Shown: positions 40,278 through 49,336, numbered from the stretch's first letter. The stretch is DNA of 64,000 nucleotides from Myroides fluvii (GCF_009792295.1 NZ_CP039934.1:2934501-2998500), one strand, 5' to 3'. Made by a program: numbers and translations. Notes: generated by a model not told the origin, from the sequence alone.

Positions 40278-42380
40278 TTAACTAATATAATTCCAGATAC
40301 TTGTGCTTTGATTCAGGCGATTTAGCTTGTCTTTAATTTTACCGTGATGAGGTTGTTCTAGTGTAGGATCCTCTTTGAGTAATTGAATCGCTTGATGTCT
40401 GGCATAGTGTAAAATTTCCTGATCTTGTACGATATCGGCAATTTTGAGTGGGAGTGTCCCGCTTTGTTGAGTTCCCATAATGTTTCCAGGACCGCGCAGT
40501 TTTAAGTCAACTTCTGAAATTTCAAATCCATCGTTGGTTCGACACATGGTTTCCATGCGAATTTTACTGTCATTACTCAATTTGTCCCCAGTCATCAGGA
40601 TGCAAAAACTCTGTTCTGCTCCTCGGCCTACCCGGCCTCTTAATTGGTGTAATTGAGACAGTCCGAAGCGCTCAGCGCTCTCAATAATCATCACAGAGGC
40701 ATTGGGTACATTTACCCCCACTTCAATAACGGTGGTGGCTACCATGATATTCGTTTCTCCCTTGGCAAAACGATCCATCTCTTTGTCTTTTTCAGCTGGT
40801 GTCATTTGACCATGTACAATACTTACGCTATATTGAGGAAGGGGGAAATCCCTTGAGATGCCCTCATAACCTTCCATTAAGTTTTTGTAATCCAGTGTTT
40901 CACTTTCCTCAATGAGTGGATAAACAATATATACCTGTCGCCCTTTAGCTATTTCCTGTTTGATAAAATGCCAAACAGCTAAGCGCTTCCCTTCAAAATA
41001 ATGCATAGTTTCAATGGGTTTACGACCTGGAGGTAATTCATCAATCACAGAAATATCCAAATCACCGTAGAGGCTCATGGCTAAGGTTCGCGGAATAGGG
41101 GTAGCGGTCATCACTAAAATGTGCGGCGGAATTGTATTTTTCTTCCAAAGCTTTGCGCGTTGTTCAACACCAAAACGATGTTGCTCATCGATAATAGCTA
41201 ACCCTAAGTTTTTAAAGACTACTTTGTCTTCAAATAGCGCATGTGTACCGATGAGAATCTGTAAACTACCTTCTTCCAATTCTTGATGGAGTACTCTGCG
41301 TTCTGCGGTTTTTGTAGAGCCAGTAAGCAATTTAACCTGAATGCCAAGAGGTGCGGCCAATTCGGAGATACCAATAAAGTGCTGCGTAGCTAAAATTTCC
41401 GTTGGAGCGACAATACACGCCTGAAAACCATTGTCCAATGCAAATAGCGTGCTGATAAAGGCAACAATGGTTTTTCCCGACCCTACATCACCCTGTAAGA
41501 GGCGATTCATCTGTGCCGGCGCTCCCACATCCTTGCGAATTTCTTTAATTACCCTTTTTTGCGCATTGGTCAACGGAAAGGGAAGGTGATGCTTGTAAAA
41601 GGCATTGAAATAATCACCGACTTGTGTAAAGGGAAAACCTTGAATTTTGCCTTTGCGTGCAATGTTTTTAATTAAAAGTTGCATTTGAATGTAAAACAAC
41701 TCCTCAAATTTTAATCGAAACTGCGCTTTGTTTAGCTCTTCGGGATTCTTGGGAAAATGAATGTTAATCATCGCCTGATTCATGGGCATTAGCCCCAATT
41801 TAGTGCGAAAATCTTCCGGTAATGAATCGTTAAACAAAGGATGCGTTTCCTGTACCAATTGGTGCATTAATTTGTTCATCGCTTTATTGGATATTCGAGC
41901 CCCAAGTTTCTCCGTAGAGGGATAGACCGCTTGCATGGTTGAAGCGATATTGTTTTTGTGTTCTTCCACCGTTTCCATCTCTGGATGTGGCATGGAATAG
42001 ATGTAGTTAAAGTGGTTTAGCTTGCCAAAAATAACATAAGGTGTATTGAGCTTTATGTTCTCCATAATCCATTTGAATCCTTGAAACCATACAATTTCCA
42101 ATTGACCTGTACCATCAGTGAAGGTGGCGACTAATCGCTTGCCGCGTTTTTGTTCTACTGTTTTTAAGTGAATAATCTTACCCACCAATTGAACCTCGGC
42201 AAGGGTCGTAGCAAGCTCGTTTATTTTGTAATAACGCGTGCGATCAATGTAGCGATTTGGATATAGATGCAACAAATCACTGTACTTAAAAATACCTAAT
42301 TCCTTTTTGAGTAAGTCACCACGTTGAGGTCCAACGCCTTTTAAATATTCAATAGGGGTATCAAGTAGGTTGTTGTACAT
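40278..42380 (-). CDS. recG: ATP-dependent DNA helicase RecG
   Basis: A 700-aa protein from the ATG at 42380 (MYNNLLDTPIEYLKGVGP); an ATG four codons earlier (42392) is an alternative. The N-terminal wedge/OB domain binds branched DNA. The helicase has motif I LLQGDVGSGKTIVA, Ia PTEILA, II DEQH, III MTATPIPRTLA, V ATTVIEVGVNVPNA, VI QLRGRVGR, and the TRG-like tail. RecG reverses stalled forks and branch-migrates Holliday junctions. All motifs look intact and the length is usual. Confidence 0.95.
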   Translation of the reverse strand: MYNNLLDTPIEYLKGVGPQRGDLLKKELGIFKYSDLLHLYPNRYIDRTRYYKINELATTLAEVQLVGKIIHLKTVEQKRGKRLVATFTDGTGQLEIVWFQGFKWIMENIKLNTPYVIFGKLNHFNYIYSMPHPEMETVEEHKNNIASTMQAVYPSTEKLGARISNKAMNKLMHQLVQETHPLFNDSLPEDFRTKLGLMPMNQAMINIHFPKNPEELNKAQFRLKFEELFYIQMQLLIKNIARKGKIQGFPFTQVGDYFNAFYKHHLPFPLTNAQKRVIKEIRKDVGAPAQMNRLLQGDVGSGKTIVAFISTLFALDNGFQACIVAPTEILATQHFIGISELAAPLGIQVKLLTGSTKTAERRVLHQELEEGSLQILIGTHALFEDKVVFKNLGLAIIDEQHRFGVEQRAKLWKKNTIPPHILVMTATPIPRTLAMSLYGDLDISVIDELPPGRKPIETMHYFEGKRLAVWHFIKQEIAKGRQVYIVYPLIEESETLDYKNLMEGYEGISRDFPLPQYSVSIVHGQMTPAEKDKEMDRFAKGETNIMVATTVIEVGVNVPNASVMIIESAERFGLSQLHQLRGRVGRGAEQSFCILMTGDKLSNDSKIRMETMCRTNDGFEISEVDLKLRGPGNIMGTQQSGTLPLKIADIVQDQEILHYARHQAIQLLKEDPTLEQPHHGKIKDKLNRLNQSTSIWNYIS

Positions 42381-42392
42381 GCTTAAAATCAA

Positions 42393-42796
42393 ATCAAATT
42401 AAAAGCCCTAAGATACGGGTTTTTGATCGAATACTTCACGTAGTTTTTGAGAGAAACCTTCGCAAAAATCAAGTTGTTTTTTTTTGTTTTGATTCAGATT
42501 TTTTTTGCTTCTTTTAACGTCTTGTGCCACGCTATTTGACAAAGACGCTCTATGTGATTGGCCTTTAGAAATTAGCGTTTCCAGCACATTGTCAGTTGGA
42601 CTAAGTTATCAGTCGTCCTTGTATCGCTTAAGTAGCCCAAGTAAACTTAGCAACAGTCAGGCAGTGAATTGGGAGTTAACCCGACCCATTCGATTGACGA
42701 AAAAGAAACCGACAATGCATTAAGGGGCTTCATTTCTATGAAGTTAACAGCATAAATGGGCGAATTACGGTTAAAATGTTGTATTTTAGAAGAAGA
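42393..42796. other. Intergenic stretch between recG and the pirin promoter; possible decayed ORF
   Basis: No convincing gene. An open frame at 42505-42723 on the plus strand has only a TTG start. Its first residues (LLLLTSCATLF) look like a lipoprotein signal, but the rest has no recognisable similarity and there is no promoter. It could be the remnant of a lipoprotein gene. Confidence 0.4.
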
Positions 42797-42841
42797 CTTA
42801 ACGTAGGTTAAGTACAGCGGTAAAAAAGAGGAGTATCTTTA
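42797..42841 (+). promoter_or_regulatory. Putative Crp/Fnr operator and -7 element before the pirin gene
   Basis: The palindrome CTTAACGTAGGTTAAG (42797-42812) lies 37 bp (start to start) upstream of TATCTTTA (42834-42841), a weak version of TAnnTTTG. The same arrangement is found at 47561 and, less perfectly, at 5193. The operator centre falls near -43 of the inferred start site, a class II activator position. Confidence 0.55.
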
Positions 42842-42879
42842 CCTCAAGAGAAAAATGAATATTTAAAACCAAGTTTAGT

Positions 42880-43797
42880 ATGTCAAATGTAGATTTAGTT
42901 ATTGAAGAAAGAGCGGCGAGTATTGGTAATTTCCTAGTTGGAAGATTATTGCCTTTTCGTCAAAAGCGAACAGTAGGTCCTTTTGCTTTTATTGATCACA
43001 TGGGGCCAGCAGCCGTCAAAGAACACGATAATTTAGATGTGGACCCTCATCCTCATATCGGTTTATCTACGTTAACCTATTTATTTGAAGGGTCAATCAT
43101 GCATAGAGATAACTTGGGAAGTCATGTTGAAATTACACCTGGTGCAGTCAATTGGATGACGGCAGGACGCGGGGTTGTTCACTCTGAACGCATGCCAATA
43201 AATATCAGACAAGAAAAACCCGATACGGTTTTACACGGTTTGCAAATTTGGATCGCACTACCCAAAGAGCTTGAAGAAGTTGAGCCGTCATTTGTGCATA
43301 TTGAAGCTAGTGCATTGCCTAGTTGGACAGCAGACGGGGTGGAGTATAAATTAATTGCGGGAAAAGCACTGGGACATGAATCACCGGTTCCTGTTCACAG
43401 CCCTTTGTATTATATTGAAATAAAGTCCAAAGATGCAGCAAAAATAAATATTGGTGCAGGACTATTTGGAGAAGCGGCTCTGTATATCCTCGAAGGAGAG
43501 GTGAAAAGTGGCGAACATACGTATGGAAATAAAAACATCCTTATTTCGAATGACAGTACTTTGTGTGAATTTGAAATGGCTCCCAATACAACAGTGTATA
43601 TTTTTGGAGGGGATCCCTTGCCAGAAGAGCGCTACATTCTTTGGAATTTCGTTTCCCATGATGTGGAGCGCTTAGAGAAGGCTAAACAAGATTGGATTGA
43701 TCAAAATTACGAGGCTTTTCCTCTAATTGAGGGGGATGATACATCTTATGTGCCTTTTCCAGAGGGAATGAAAAATTTTAGAAATAAAACAAGCTAA
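42880..43797 (+). CDS. Pirin family protein
   Basis: A 305-aa bicupin. The N-terminal half has the pirin signature LLPFRQKRTVGPFAFIDHMG and the metal-binding HPHIGLSTLTYLFEG with further His and Glu ligands (GSHVEITPG; GRGVVHSERM). The C-terminal cupin is more divergent. Bacterial pirins can act as quercetin dioxygenases or as redox-linked modulators, and the role of this one is unknown. It is followed 9 bp later by an OsmC gene and then an acetyltransferase gene, forming a tight three-gene unit. It has a palindromic operator shared with the luciferase-like gene at 47631. Confidence 0.92.
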   Translation: MSNVDLVIEERAASIGNFLVGRLLPFRQKRTVGPFAFIDHMGPAAVKEHDNLDVDPHPHIGLSTLTYLFEGSIMHRDNLGSHVEITPGAVNWMTAGRGVVHSERMPINIRQEKPDTVLHGLQIWIALPKELEEVEPSFVHIEASALPSWTADGVEYKLIAGKALGHESPVPVHSPLYYIEIKSKDAAKINIGAGLFGEAALYILEGEVKSGEHTYGNKNILISNDSTLCEFEMAPNTTVYIFGGDPLPEERYILWNFVSHDVERLEKAKQDWIDQNYEAFPLIEGDDTSYVPFPEGMKNFRNKTS

Positions 43798-43806
43798 ATA
43801 AAAAGT

Positions 43807-44208
43807 ATGGAAGTAAAAGTAACTGCCACATTGGGCAATACCTTATATCAAACGGAAGTAAAAGCAGGAAAACACAGCATCATCAGTGATGAACCAACAG
43901 ATTTAGGAGGGGGAGATACAGGTTTAAATCCATTTGAACTGTTGGCTTCTTCCTTGGCGACTTGTACTGCTGCTACCTTGCGCATGTATATGAATATGAA
44001 AAAATGGGAGGTAGATGAGATTGTGGTACAAGTAGAAATGGAGGATGATAAAGCAAATAAAATCGCCAATTTTAAACGCGAAATACAGTTTAGAGGTGGT
44101 GCTTTAGATGAAGCACAACACAAGCGATTGCTAGCGATTGCAGAGAAATGTCCCGTACACCGAATCATTACGGGAAATGTAAATATTGAAACAACCATCC
44201 AAAACTAA
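43807..44208 (+). CDS. OsmC family peroxiredoxin-like protein
   Basis: A 133-aa protein with the two family cysteines: one in FELLASSLATCTAATLRMYM (about residue 56) and one in IAEKCPVHRIITGNVNI (about residue 118). OsmC/Ohr proteins reduce organic hydroperoxides using this dithiol pair. It is the middle gene of the pirin-OsmC-acetyltransferase unit, overlapping nothing but separated by only 9 and 7 bp, so cotranscription is very likely. A second OsmC paralogue, clearly divergent, lies in the island at 57656. Confidence 0.9.
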   Translation: MEVKVTATLGNTLYQTEVKAGKHSIISDEPTDLGGGDTGLNPFELLASSLATCTAATLRMYMNMKKWEVDEIVVQVEMEDDKANKIANFKREIQFRGGALDEAQHKRLLAIAEKCPVHRIITGNVNIETTIQN

Positions 44209-44215
44209 AATAGAA

Positions 44216-44500
44216 ATGGAAATAAAACACGAACAAACTGAAAGTAAAGGCGCTTTTTCTGCATGGATTGATGGCGTAAAAGCAGGAGAAATGACCTATA
44301 GCGTAGCGGGAACCTCCATGATTATCGTTGATTCTACGCATGTAGACGAAGCTTTCAAAGGACAGGGAATCGGTGTAAAACTCCTAAACAAAGGGGTTGT
44401 GCCTTTTGCAAAAGAGAAAAAGGTGAAGATTATGCCTTTGTGTCCCTTTGTAAAAGCGCAATTTGATCGACATCCAGAATTGGCTCCTATGCGTGCATAA
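44216..44500 (+). CDS. GNAT-type N-acetyltransferase (YjdJ-like small protein)
   Basis: A 94-aa protein started at the ATG at 44216 (MEIKHEQTESKGAFSAWIDG). It is a minimal GNAT fold: AGTSMIIVDSTHVDEAFKGQGIGVKLLNKGV carries the acetyl-CoA pyrophosphate loop (GQGIGVKLL), followed by VKIMPLCPFVKAQFDRHPE. These 90-100-aa proteins are commonly annotated as YjdJ-like GNAT proteins, and their acceptor is not known. It is the last gene of the pirin unit and is closed by the terminator at 44536. Confidence 0.88.
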   Translation: MEIKHEQTESKGAFSAWIDGVKAGEMTYSVAGTSMIIVDSTHVDEAFKGQGIGVKLLNKGVVPFAKEKKVKIMPLCPFVKAQFDRHPELAPMRA

Positions 44501-44535
44501 AACGCAAAATAAAATAGCAATAATTGAAAGAAAAG

Positions 44536-44589
44536 ACTTAGTAGACAAAAAAGGAGGCAAGGCACTCCTTTGTCTGCTAAGTTTTTTTA
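44536..44589 (+). terminator. Rho-independent terminator of the pirin-OsmC-GNAT unit
   Basis: The outer stem ACTTAGTAGACAAA / TTTGTCTGCTAAGT (44536-44549 / 44569-44582, one mismatch) has an inner GGAG/CTCC stem and then seven T. A -7 element TACCTTTG for the next gene lies at 44588-44595. Confidence 0.9.
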
Positions 44590-44626
44590 CCTTTGTATCC
44601 ACGTTTAACAGCTAATAATTTGCTTT

Positions 44627-45691
44627 ATGAATGAAAATACATCATTTGGTTTACTCTCAACATTAGAAGTGCCTTTCGCTATTCAAGCGATGGGGAGTTG
44701 TTGGGCTAAAAAGGGATTGTTAGTAGCCAACTACGTGTTTACTGATGTGGAAGATCCAACAGCTTTTGAATTAGTATACACCTTGATTGATCAAGAGGGG
44801 GCTAAACGAGAAATTGTTGAATCTGAAGGAATCCTACCTACCTTGTTCTTGAATCCATTGGGAGAAAATTGCGTGGCAGTAGTGGGGGAGAAAGATGAAA
44901 GTGAATCTCGTTTAATTTTACCCGTCTTTAAACGCGAGAAAACAGAACAATTTTGCTTTGATAAAGATTTGGCAGGACGCTTTGTTGGTTGTACAAAAGC
45001 GTCAACCATTTTTTATGAAGTAGATATCTGGAAAGAAAGTAAACAAGACGTTATGACTTGTTTAACCTTCAATGAACACGTTATTGCAGGATGTAAGCAA
45101 ATTACGGTTCCCATGCCTAAAGGCAATAAAGTATGTGTTCAAAACAATGAAATACACCTGATTACAGAAGTTGAGTCGGGTTGGTTACACCGCCAAATTA
45201 ACGAAAGTGGACAAGAGATCCGCAATCGCGTATTGGACTTTGATTTTCCTTTTGTGCACGAAGCATTAAGCTTGTCTTTTGATAAGAAATCCTATCTATT
45301 GTGTGAAGAAAATGGAGAGATAGGCTTAGTTGAAATTGACGAAGAAGGCAATTGCTTGTATGCGGAGTTATACAACTTAGGGGATGAGTTTTTTGGAACT
45401 TGGCACCCTCAACATCTCAATGAAGAAACGAGCGCTATTCAGTTTACTACAGAACACGGCAATGGTTGGTTAGTGGTGCGCAACGATAGTTTGGTGGAAC
45501 TCGTGTACAATAAAAATAAAAGTGGATACAAAAACCTGCTTTCTCAAGAGGTGCTAAGCCTCGATACAAATGATTTGGCTGTTTCTTCAATTAGCGCAAT
45601 CTCAGATACTAAAATTGGAATCGTATTCCATCCTCGTAAATCACGTAAAGAAAAGTATCAAAACGTGTATGTGTTGCAACATGGGATTTAG
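44627..45691 (+). CDS. Hypothetical protein, beta-rich (unrecognised)
   Basis: A 354-aa cytoplasmic protein without signal peptide or membrane segment. I do not recognise the family. It consists of short alternating strands (for example LVANYVFTDVEDPTAFELVYTLIDQ, then CVAVVGEKDESESRLILPVF and KSYLLCEENGEIGLVEIDEEG). These return about every 40-50 residues and suggest a WD40- or beta-propeller-like architecture. It has its own promoter (TACCTTTG at 44588). Its stop codon runs directly into the 683-bp heptamer array, so no normal terminator is visible within about 700 bp after it. Confidence 0.6.
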   Translation: MNENTSFGLLSTLEVPFAIQAMGSCWAKKGLLVANYVFTDVEDPTAFELVYTLIDQEGAKREIVESEGILPTLFLNPLGENCVAVVGEKDESESRLILPVFKREKTEQFCFDKDLAGRFVGCTKASTIFYEVDIWKESKQDVMTCLTFNEHVIAGCKQITVPMPKGNKVCVQNNEIHLITEVESGWLHRQINESGQEIRNRVLDFDFPFVHEALSLSFDKKSYLLCEENGEIGLVEIDEEGNCLYAELYNLGDEFFGTWHPQHLNEETSAIQFTTEHGNGWLVVRNDSLVELVYNKNKSGYKNLLSQEVLSLDTNDLAVSSISAISDTKIGIVFHPRKSRKEKYQNVYVLQHGI

Positions 45692-46373
45692 TTGACAGTT
45701 GACAGTTGACAGTTGACAGTTGATGGTTGATAGTTGATAGTTGACGGTTGATAGTTGACGGTTGATAGTTGATAGTTGATAGTTGATAGTTGACGGTTGA
45801 TAGTTGACGGTTGATAGTTGATAGTTGACGGTTGATAGTTGACGGTTGATAGTTGACGGTTGATAGTTGACGGTTGATAGTTGACGGTTGATAGTTGACG
45901 GTTGATGGTTGACAGTTGATGGTTGACAGTTGATGGTTGACAGTTGATGGTTGACAGTTGATGGTTGACAGTTGATGGTTGACAGTTGATGGTTGACAGT
46001 TGATAGTTGATAGTTGATGGTTGACAGTTGATAGTTGATAGTTGATGGTTGACGGTTGATGGTTGATGGTTGATAGTTGACGGTTGATAGTTGACGGTTG
46101 ATAGTTGACGGTTGATAGTTGACGGTTGATAGTTGACAGTTGATGGTTGACAGTTGATGGTTGACAGTTGATGGTTGACAGTTGATGGTTGACAGTTGAT
46201 GGTTGACAGTTGATAGTTGATAGTTGATGGTTGATAGTTGACGGTTGATAGTTGACGGTTGACAGTTGACGGTTGATAGTTGACGGTTGATAGTTGACGG
46301 TTGATAGTTGACGGTTGATAGTTGACGGTTGACGGTTGATAGTTGACGGTTGATAGTTGACGGTTGATAGTTG
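45691..46373. repeat. Minisatellite of about 97 copies of the 7-bp unit GTTGAYR
   Basis: An uninterrupted array of GTTGACA, GTTGATG, GTTGATA and GTTGACG units. Variation is limited to transitions at positions 6 and 7. Higher-order 14-mers (GTTGATGGTTGACA and GTTGACGGTTGATA) form blocks, and a similar block order occurs twice (about 45900-46030 and 46130-46230). On the minus strand the array is open in all frames, which creates spurious ORFs of about 250 codons; these are not genes. Confidence 0.97.
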
Positions 46374-46380
46374 TGCTTTG

Positions 46381-46442
46381 TAGAGAATTTACAACTTCGC
46401 AAAAAAACAAAAAAGCAACTTCACTTTTCTTGTGAGGTTTAT
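46381..46442 (+). repeat. Interspersed A-rich repeat tail, copy 3
   Basis: About 60 bp closely matching 49911-49972, including TAGAGAATTTA, AAAAGCAACTTCACTTT and CTTGTGAGGTTTAT. Its core GCAAAAAAACAAAAAAGC is shared with the copies at 7211 and 40173. It directly follows the heptamer array. A -7 element TACTTTTG for the next gene lies at 46520-46527. Confidence 0.85.
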
Positions 46443-46561
46443 GCCATAGAACCGATCACTCATAACTAATCAAGGCTACAAAAAAATGTTAACTTTTCTG
46501 TTTTTCTTCTCAATTCCGCTACTTTTGGAAACTCGAGTAAAAAAGAAAGACAAAATAAGGT

Positions 46562-47458
46562 ATGAGTATAAGTTTAGCTACGTGGAACGTAGATCCAGAG
46601 ATTTTTAGAATAGGGGATTTTGCCGTTCGCTATTATGGAGTGTTATTCGCTATAGGAATGATTTTGAGTTATCAATTCATGAAGCGAATTTTTAACCGAG
46701 AGCAAATAGCGATTCAGTACTTGGATAAACTCCTGATTTATATCGTTATAGGAACGGTGGTAGGTGCTCGCTTAGGGCATTGTTTATTTTATGATTTTGC
46801 CTATTATTCTCAACATCCTTTAGAAATAATTTTACCTATTGCCAAAGTAGAGGGGAGCTATCATTTTGTTGGCTTTATGGGCTTGGCGAGTCATGGTGGA
46901 GCCATTGGTGTTTTGTTGAGCTTAGCTTTATTCTGTAAGCGATATAAAACCAATTTACTGCAATTACTAGACCGATTAGTTATCGCTATTCCCATAACAG
47001 GCGCGTTTATTCGGTTTGGGAATTTTATGAATTCCGAAATTTACGGAAAACCCACAGATTCTATCTTTGGAATTGTCTTCCAACGCGATGATTTGATTCC
47101 GAGACATCCTACTCAACTCTATGAAGCTTTTGCTTATTTAGCTGTAACCGTTATCTTGTATGTGTTGTATCAAAAGAAATACAGCCGTTATAAAGGGCTT
47201 CTTTTTGGACTTTTCTTGATTTTTATGTTTACAGCTCGATTTATCTTGGAGTATTTCAAAGAAAATCAAGTTGCTTTTGAAAACGAGATGGTCTTGAATA
47301 TGGGACAAATTCTGAGTATTCCCTTTATGATTGTTGGATTGCTCTTGGTTATCTGGAGCTTGAAAAGACCTAAAGAGGATACAAATTTAAGTATCATCAA
47401 TCCCAAAGAGGGGAATATGACTGACCAGGGAGAAGATGCACCCTTAGACGATAAATAA
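46562..47458 (+). CDS. lgt: Prolipoprotein diacylglyceryl transferase, paralogue 1
   Basis: A 298-aa membrane enzyme with seven predicted helices. Family signatures are present: FAVRYYGVLFAIGMILSY near the N-terminus, GARLGHCLFYDF, GLASHGGAIGVLLSL with the essential His, and FIRFGNFMNSEIYG with the Arg/Asn/Glu motif. HPTQLYEAFAYL follows near the end. The enzyme moves diacylglycerol from phosphatidylglycerol to the lipobox cysteine, the first step in lipoprotein maturation. A second lgt (52897) lies 5.4 kb away. This copy has an acidic tail after the last helix and sits downstream of the heptamer array. Confidence 0.92.
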   Translation: MSISLATWNVDPEIFRIGDFAVRYYGVLFAIGMILSYQFMKRIFNREQIAIQYLDKLLIYIVIGTVVGARLGHCLFYDFAYYSQHPLEIILPIAKVEGSYHFVGFMGLASHGGAIGVLLSLALFCKRYKTNLLQLLDRLVIAIPITGAFIRFGNFMNSEIYGKPTDSIFGIVFQRDDLIPRHPTQLYEAFAYLAVTVILYVLYQKKYSRYKGLLFGLFLIFMFTARFILEYFKENQVAFENEMVLNMGQILSIPFMIVGLLLVIWSLKRPKEDTNLSIINPKEGNMTDQGEDAPLDDK

Positions 47459-47514
47459 ACCGACAGAGCAAGCGAAAAAACGCAAGATACTGCCGAGTAA
47501 AATATATATTAATC

Positions 47515-47550
47515 AAACCTTCTAGCTCCTTTGTTAGAAGGTTTTTTTTG
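47515..47550 (+). terminator. Rho-independent terminator after lgt paralogue 1
   Basis: The stem AAACCTTCTA / TAGAAGGTTT (47515-47524 / 47535-47544) is followed by a T-run. Confidence 0.9.
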
Positions 47551-47560
47551 TTTTGTTGAA

Positions 47561-47606
47561 CTTAATGTAGGTTAAGCATTGGATCGCTATAGATGTTGTA
47601 ATTTTA
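47561..47606 (+). promoter_or_regulatory. Putative Crp/Fnr operator and -7 element before the luciferase-like gene
   Basis: The palindrome CTTAATGTAGGTTAAG (47561-47576) differs in one base from the pirin operator. It lies 38 bp (start to start) before TAATTTTA (47599-47606). As at the pirin promoter, the -7 element lacks the final G, consistent with need for an activator. Confidence 0.55.
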
Positions 47607-47630
47607 TAGTATACTAAAAAGCAAGAAGTT

Positions 47631-48665
47631 ATGGAAATAGGAATCAGTATGTTTGGAGATTTGCGTTTGAATAAACAAACGAATACGTATCAAGCTCCAC
47701 AACAGCGTTTAGGTGAATTGATGGAAGAAATCAAATTAATGGATCAGGTCGGGCTTGATGTGTTTGGCATAGGAGAGCACCACCGTCCGGATTACGCTGT
47801 GTCAACGCCAGATATTATTTTGGCTGCCGCCGCAAGTGTAACGGAAAAAATTAAGCTGACGAGTGCAGTAACGGTTTTGAGTTCCAATGATCCTGTTCGC
47901 GTATATCAATCGTTTTCAACCCTTGATTTACTATCCAAAGGAAGAGCGGAGATTACGGTCGGACGTGGGAGTTTTATCGAGTCATTTCCTTTATTTGGTT
48001 ATAATTTAGAGGATTATAGTGAGTTGTTTACGGAGAAATTAAATCTTCTATTAAATATCAATGCAACGGAAGAACCTCTGACCTGGACGGGGAAACACCG
48101 CGCCTCTTTACAAGCACAACAAGTATTTCCGCGAGCAGAAAAACCGTTAGCTGTTTGGATTGCCGCAGGGGGAACGCCAGAATCCGTTTTGCGTGCCGCG
48201 AAGTTGGGCTTGCCTTTGGTTTTTGCAATTATAGGAGGAATGCCCGAGCAGTACAAGCCTTTCTTTGATTATTATAAGGCTGAATATCTCGCCGCTGGAC
48301 ACGATCCTAACGCGATGCAAATTGCAACGCATTCGCACGGTTTACTAGGAGTAGATGGAGGGCAATTGTCCAAAGAGTACTTTGAATTATACAAAGGGCA
48401 GATGGATCGCATCGGGGCATCGAGAGGATGGCAACCCTATACGCATGAACAATATGAAGGAGGAAGAAGTAAAGATGGAGCTTTGTTTATTGGAGATGCC
48501 AATCAAGTAGTGGATAAGATTTTGTATCACCAAGAAATGTTTGGATTAACGCGTTGGCTGATGCATATGGACTTAGGAGCGCCAGATCATCAAACCATGA
48601 TGAAATCCATTGAATTGTTGGGTACTCAAGTAGCACCAGCTGTTAAAAAAGCTTTACAACAATAA
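47631..48665 (+). CDS. LLM-class (luciferase-like) flavin-dependent oxidoreductase
   Basis: A 344-aa TIM-barrel flavoprotein of the bacterial luciferase family. DVFGIGEHHRPDYAVS is the family signature after the first strands. KLTSAVTVLSSNDPVRVYQSFSTLDLLS, TVGRGSFIESFPLFG and WIAAGGTPESVLRAAKLG follow. Such proteins use reduced FMN (or F420) to oxidise small molecules, and the substrate is unknown. It is a single gene between two strong terminators. It shares a palindromic operator with the pirin unit, which suggests a joint response. Confidence 0.9.
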   Translation: MEIGISMFGDLRLNKQTNTYQAPQQRLGELMEEIKLMDQVGLDVFGIGEHHRPDYAVSTPDIILAAAASVTEKIKLTSAVTVLSSNDPVRVYQSFSTLDLLSKGRAEITVGRGSFIESFPLFGYNLEDYSELFTEKLNLLLNINATEEPLTWTGKHRASLQAQQVFPRAEKPLAVWIAAGGTPESVLRAAKLGLPLVFAIIGGMPEQYKPFFDYYKAEYLAAGHDPNAMQIATHSHGLLGVDGGQLSKEYFELYKGQMDRIGASRGWQPYTHEQYEGGRSKDGALFIGDANQVVDKILYHQEMFGLTRWLMHMDLGAPDHQTMMKSIELLGTQVAPAVKKALQQ

Positions 48666-48712
48666 GAAATTTCCACGAAATAGTTATATTTGTTTTTATA
48701 GATTTTTGGTTC

Positions 48713-48743
48713 AAAGAGACTGGAGTAATCCAGTCTCTTTTTG
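48713..48743 (+). terminator. Rho-independent terminator after the luciferase-like gene
   Basis: The stem AAAGAGACTGGA / TCCAGTCTCTTT (48713-48724 / 48729-48740) has a 4-nt loop and T-rich tail. It precludes an upstream start for the next gene. Confidence 0.9.
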
Positions 48744-48759
48744 TTTAAAAAAGTGGATA

Positions 48760-49290
48760 ATGGTATATATTGAAACAGAGCGATTAGTATTAAGACAGTA
48801 TAAGCAAGCGGATTTAACAGCTTTTATTCGCTTAAATAGCGATCCAGAAGTTATGCGTTATTTTTTGAATACTAAAACGGCGGAAGAATCGGAGGAAATG
48901 ATGCTAAAACTGCAAGGCAGTATAGAGGCAAACGGATATGGAGCCTTTGCCGTAGAGGAGAAGGCCACGCAAAAGTTTATTGGCTTTATTGGATTCAATC
49001 AATTTGTATTTGAGGTTGATTTTGCTCCAGCAATAGAAGTCCTCTGGCGTTTATTGCCCGAGTTTTGGAATAAAGGCTATGCGACAGAAGGGGCTAAAGC
49101 TTGCCTTGACTTTGCCAAGGAGCAACTGAACCTGGATCGAGTATACGCTTTTACTACCGTGTCAAACAAGCCTTCAGAACAAGTAATGATAAAAAGTGGC
49201 ATGACGTATGTGAAAAATTTTAATCATCCAGTAGTTCCCTCAGATCATCCATTCTTAGAACATAAACTTTATGTAAAAGAATACAACTAG
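48760..49290 (+). CDS. GNAT N-acetyltransferase (RimJ/RimL-like)
   Basis: A 176-aa protein from the ATG at 48760 (MVYIETERLVLRQYKQADL); earlier in-frame codons fall in the preceding terminator. The RimL-type start is followed by NSDPEVMRYFLN, an acetyl-CoA site (LPEFWNKGYATEGAKACLDFA) and VSNKPSEQVMIKSGM. Members acetylate ribosomal proteins, antibiotics or other amines, and the acceptor is unknown. It ends in a bidirectional terminator shared with the convergent lipoprotein gene. Confidence 0.9.
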   Translation: MVYIETERLVLRQYKQADLTAFIRLNSDPEVMRYFLNTKTAEESEEMMLKLQGSIEANGYGAFAVEEKATQKFIGFIGFNQFVFEVDFAPAIEVLWRLLPEFWNKGYATEGAKACLDFAKEQLNLDRVYAFTTVSNKPSEQVMIKSGMTYVKNFNHPVVPSDHPFLEHKLYVKEYN

Positions 49291-49298
49291 TACCCATA

Positions 49299-49326
49299 AA
49301 AAAAGAGCACCTTAGTGCTCTTTTTT
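49299..49326. terminator. Bidirectional terminator
   Basis: A perfect stem AAAAAAGAGCAC / GTGCTCTTTTTT with CTTA loop lies between the convergent acetyltransferase and lipoprotein genes. Confidence 0.92.
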
Positions 49327-49336
49327 GAATTTTAAA

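Noticed and set aside
42505..42723. Possible 72-aa lipoprotein (LLLLTSCATLF)
   Set aside because: Only a TTG start in a T-run, no promoter, and no recognisable domain after the signal-like start. Kept only as a note on the intergenic stretch.
45641..46410. Two overlapping minus-strand open frames of 253 and 240 codons rich in Gln, Leu, Ser, Thr and Asn
   Set aside because: They are produced by the 7-bp array: the minus-strand unit contains no stop in any frame, so all frames stay open. There is no promoter, and the unit is not a multiple of three.
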